The notes below the pieces were generated by a model, which was not told the origin of the DNA, searched no databases, and saw only the letters and a program-made list of their open reading frames with translations. From contig NZ_JAMXMV010000005.1 of NCBI RefSeq assembly GCF_024055715.1, forward strand, positions 372,001-436,000: a DNA stretch of 64,000 nt. Direction: 5' to 3'. The translations under genes and the position numbers were made by a program. Below are positions 62,753 to 64,000 of this stretch, piece by piece. This stretch comes from Actinoallomurus soli (GTDB lineage: Bacteria; Actinomycetota; Actinomycetes; Streptosporangiales; Streptosporangiaceae). The first letter of the stretch is position 1. Every line of letters starts with the position of its first letter.

Positions 62753-64000
62753 TCAGACGGCGACGGTCTCCAGCTTGAGGCCAAGGGACGCGAACTGCTC
62801 GGCCGGGCGGTGGTAACCCCGCTCGATGTGGTGGACGCCGCGCAGCGTGGACGTTCCGTCGGCCACGGACGCCGCCAGGACGGCCGAGAACCCGGCGCGC
62901 ACGTCGGGCATGGTGACGTCGGCGCCGGTCAGCTTGGACACCCCGCGCACGACCGCCGAGTGCACCGAGTTGCTGTCGTGGAACCGGCACGCGGGGCCGC
63001 CGAGGCAGGCGTTGAAGACCTCGATCTCACACCCCATCTTCTTCAGCGCCGGGACGTACACGAGGCGGTTCTCGAACACCGTCTCGTGCAGCACCGACAT
63101 GCCCTCGGCCTGGGTGAACAGCACCATGAGCGGCTGCTGCCAGTCGGTCATGTAGCCCGGGTGGGTGTCGGTGTGCACGGCGGCCGGGCGCAGCCCGTCC
63201 GGAGCGGACGCGGTGATCCACTCATCGGTGATCTCGAACCGGGCGCCCATCCGGGCGAGCGTGGTGATCGCGGTGACGAGGCGGTCCTGCGAGCAGCCGT
63301 GCACGCGGACCTCACCGCGGGTGATGAGGCCCGCGACGAGGTAGGAGAACGCCTCCAGGCGGTCCCCGGCGAGCCGCGTCGACGCGCCCTTCAGCCGGTC
63401 GACGCCCTCGATCACGATGCGGCGGTCCGGGCTCAGCTCGATGTGCGCGCCCATGCGCTGCAGGAACAGCGCCAGCTCGACGACCTCGGGCTCCATCGCG
63501 GCGCCGCGCAGCACCGTCTTGCCCTCGGCCAGCACCGCGGTCATCAGGACGGTCTCGGTCGCGCCGACGCTGGGGTACGGCAGGTCGATGCGCGCGCCGT
63601 ACAGCCGGCTCGCGCGGGCGGCGATGCCGGTGTCGCCGACCTCCACCTCCGCGCCCATCGCGCGCAGGGCGTCGACGTGGAAGTCCACGGGCCGGCGGCC
63701 GATCGGGTCACCGCCCACCAGCGGCACGAACGCCTCTCCGGTCAGGTGGAGCAGCGGGCCGACCATGAGGATGGGAATGCGGTTGAGCCCGGTGAACGCC
63801 CTCGGCACGCGCGGCTCGGTCACCGCTCCCGGCGAGACCGTGATGTCGGGGCCGTTGCGTTCGACGGTGTGCCCCAGGGCCTCCAGCATCGCACCGGTGA
63901 TCTCCACGTCGCCCACCTCGGGGGCGTTGCGGATCGTGCTGTCGCCCTCGGCGAGCATCGCCGCCACCATGTGCTTGGTGACGGCGTTCTTCGATCCGCG
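62753..64000 (-). CDS. murA: UDP-N-acetylglucosamine 1-carboxyvinyltransferase (N-terminus beyond window)
   Basis: About 415 residues of MurA are visible; the frame runs off the right edge with RGSKNAVTKHM, which holds the N-terminal KN pair of the active site. Later motifs include GRRPVDFHVDALRAMGA and THPGYMTDWQQPLMVLFTQAEG. At the position of the catalytic Cys115 (GGCxIG in Escherichia coli) this protein has Asp: VGGDPIGRRP (codon 63707-63709). Asp at this site keeps activity and gives fosfomycin resistance in mycobacteria and others. It makes the first committed peptidoglycan precursor. It may be a second MurA copy. Confidence 0.93.
   Translation of the reverse strand, partial: RGSKNAVTKHMVAAMLAEGDSTIRNAPEVGDVEITGAMLEALGHTVERNGPDITVSPGAVTEPRVPRAFTGLNRIPILMVGPLLHLTGEAFVPLVGGDPIGRRPVDFHVDALRAMGAEVEVGDTGIAARASRLYGARIDLPYPSVGATETVLMTAVLAEGKTVLRGAAMEPEVVELALFLQRMGAHIELSPDRRIVIEGVDRLKGASTRLAGDRLEAFSYLVAGLITRGEVRVHGCSQDRLVTAITTLARMGARFEITDEWITASAPDGLRPAAVHTDTHPGYMTDWQQPLMVLFTQAEGMSVLHETVFENRLVYVPALKKMGCEIEVFNACLGGPACRFHDSNSVHSAVVRGVSKLTGADVTMPDVRAGFSAVLAASVADGTSTLRGVHHIERGYHRPAEQFASLGLKLETVAV

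Overview
This is high-GC actinobacterial chromosome, most like the soil families Streptosporangiaceae or Thermomonosporaceae. That placement is inference from codon use, leaderless GTG starts, ECF41, WYL and CGNR regulators, SAM methyltransferases of the PF04672 type and a mycobacterium-like GMP reductase. No rRNA, tRNA, CRISPR array or prophage was seen. About 60 intact genes and at least eight broken ones were found.

Layout. Positions 1-3.3 kb are the edge of a terpenoid cluster: a probable terpene synthase (cut by the window start), a P450 and a divergent polyprenyl diphosphate synthase. Positions 4.8-13.4 kb form a cell-envelope region full of decayed genes. Intact genes there are a DedA protein, a flippase-like membrane protein, an undecaprenyl-diphosphatase with a large extra domain, a membrane-anchored lysozyme-like protein, and a multi-pass membrane protein facing a two-component system. 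Between them lie remnants of three glycosyltransferases, two response regulators and a phosphatidyltransferase-associated domain. Three of the intact genes carry the same palindrome TACTA-N6-TAGTA in their upstream regions, which suggests one shared repressor. A transposase scrap (15.5 kb) and a broken SpoIIE-type phosphatase (17 kb) continue the decay.

17.7-35.8 kb is ordinary accessory chromosome: an ECF41 sigma factor, an aquaporin, methyltransferases, glycerate kinase, a PLP decarboxylase with a divergent Lrp regulator, two SnoaL-like proteins facing a TetR regulator across two matched operators, a class C beta-lactamase-like lipoprotein, and a quinone oxidoreductase with a WYL regulator.

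35.9-46.8 kb holds a ClpX-like ATPase without ClpP, then an amino-acid ABC operon (binding protein, permease, ATPase) preceded by a short cysteine-containing leader peptide. The operon is interrupted by an IS605-type element that carries only TnpB. Next come an enolase-superfamily protein lacking its catalytic lysines, GMP reductase GuaB1, and two regulators.

46.9-64 kb contains secreted hydrolases (lipase, sedolisin, M1 peptidase), a DHA2 exporter coupled to a UBP zinc finger protein, GDP-mannose dehydratase, a FolP2-type protein, a CGNR regulator sharing a 30-bp near-perfect palindrome with a Na+/H+ antiporter, a NUDIX-glycosyltransferase pair, and a MurA with Asp in place of the fosfomycin-target Cys. 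Functions are inferred from motifs; no database search was run.
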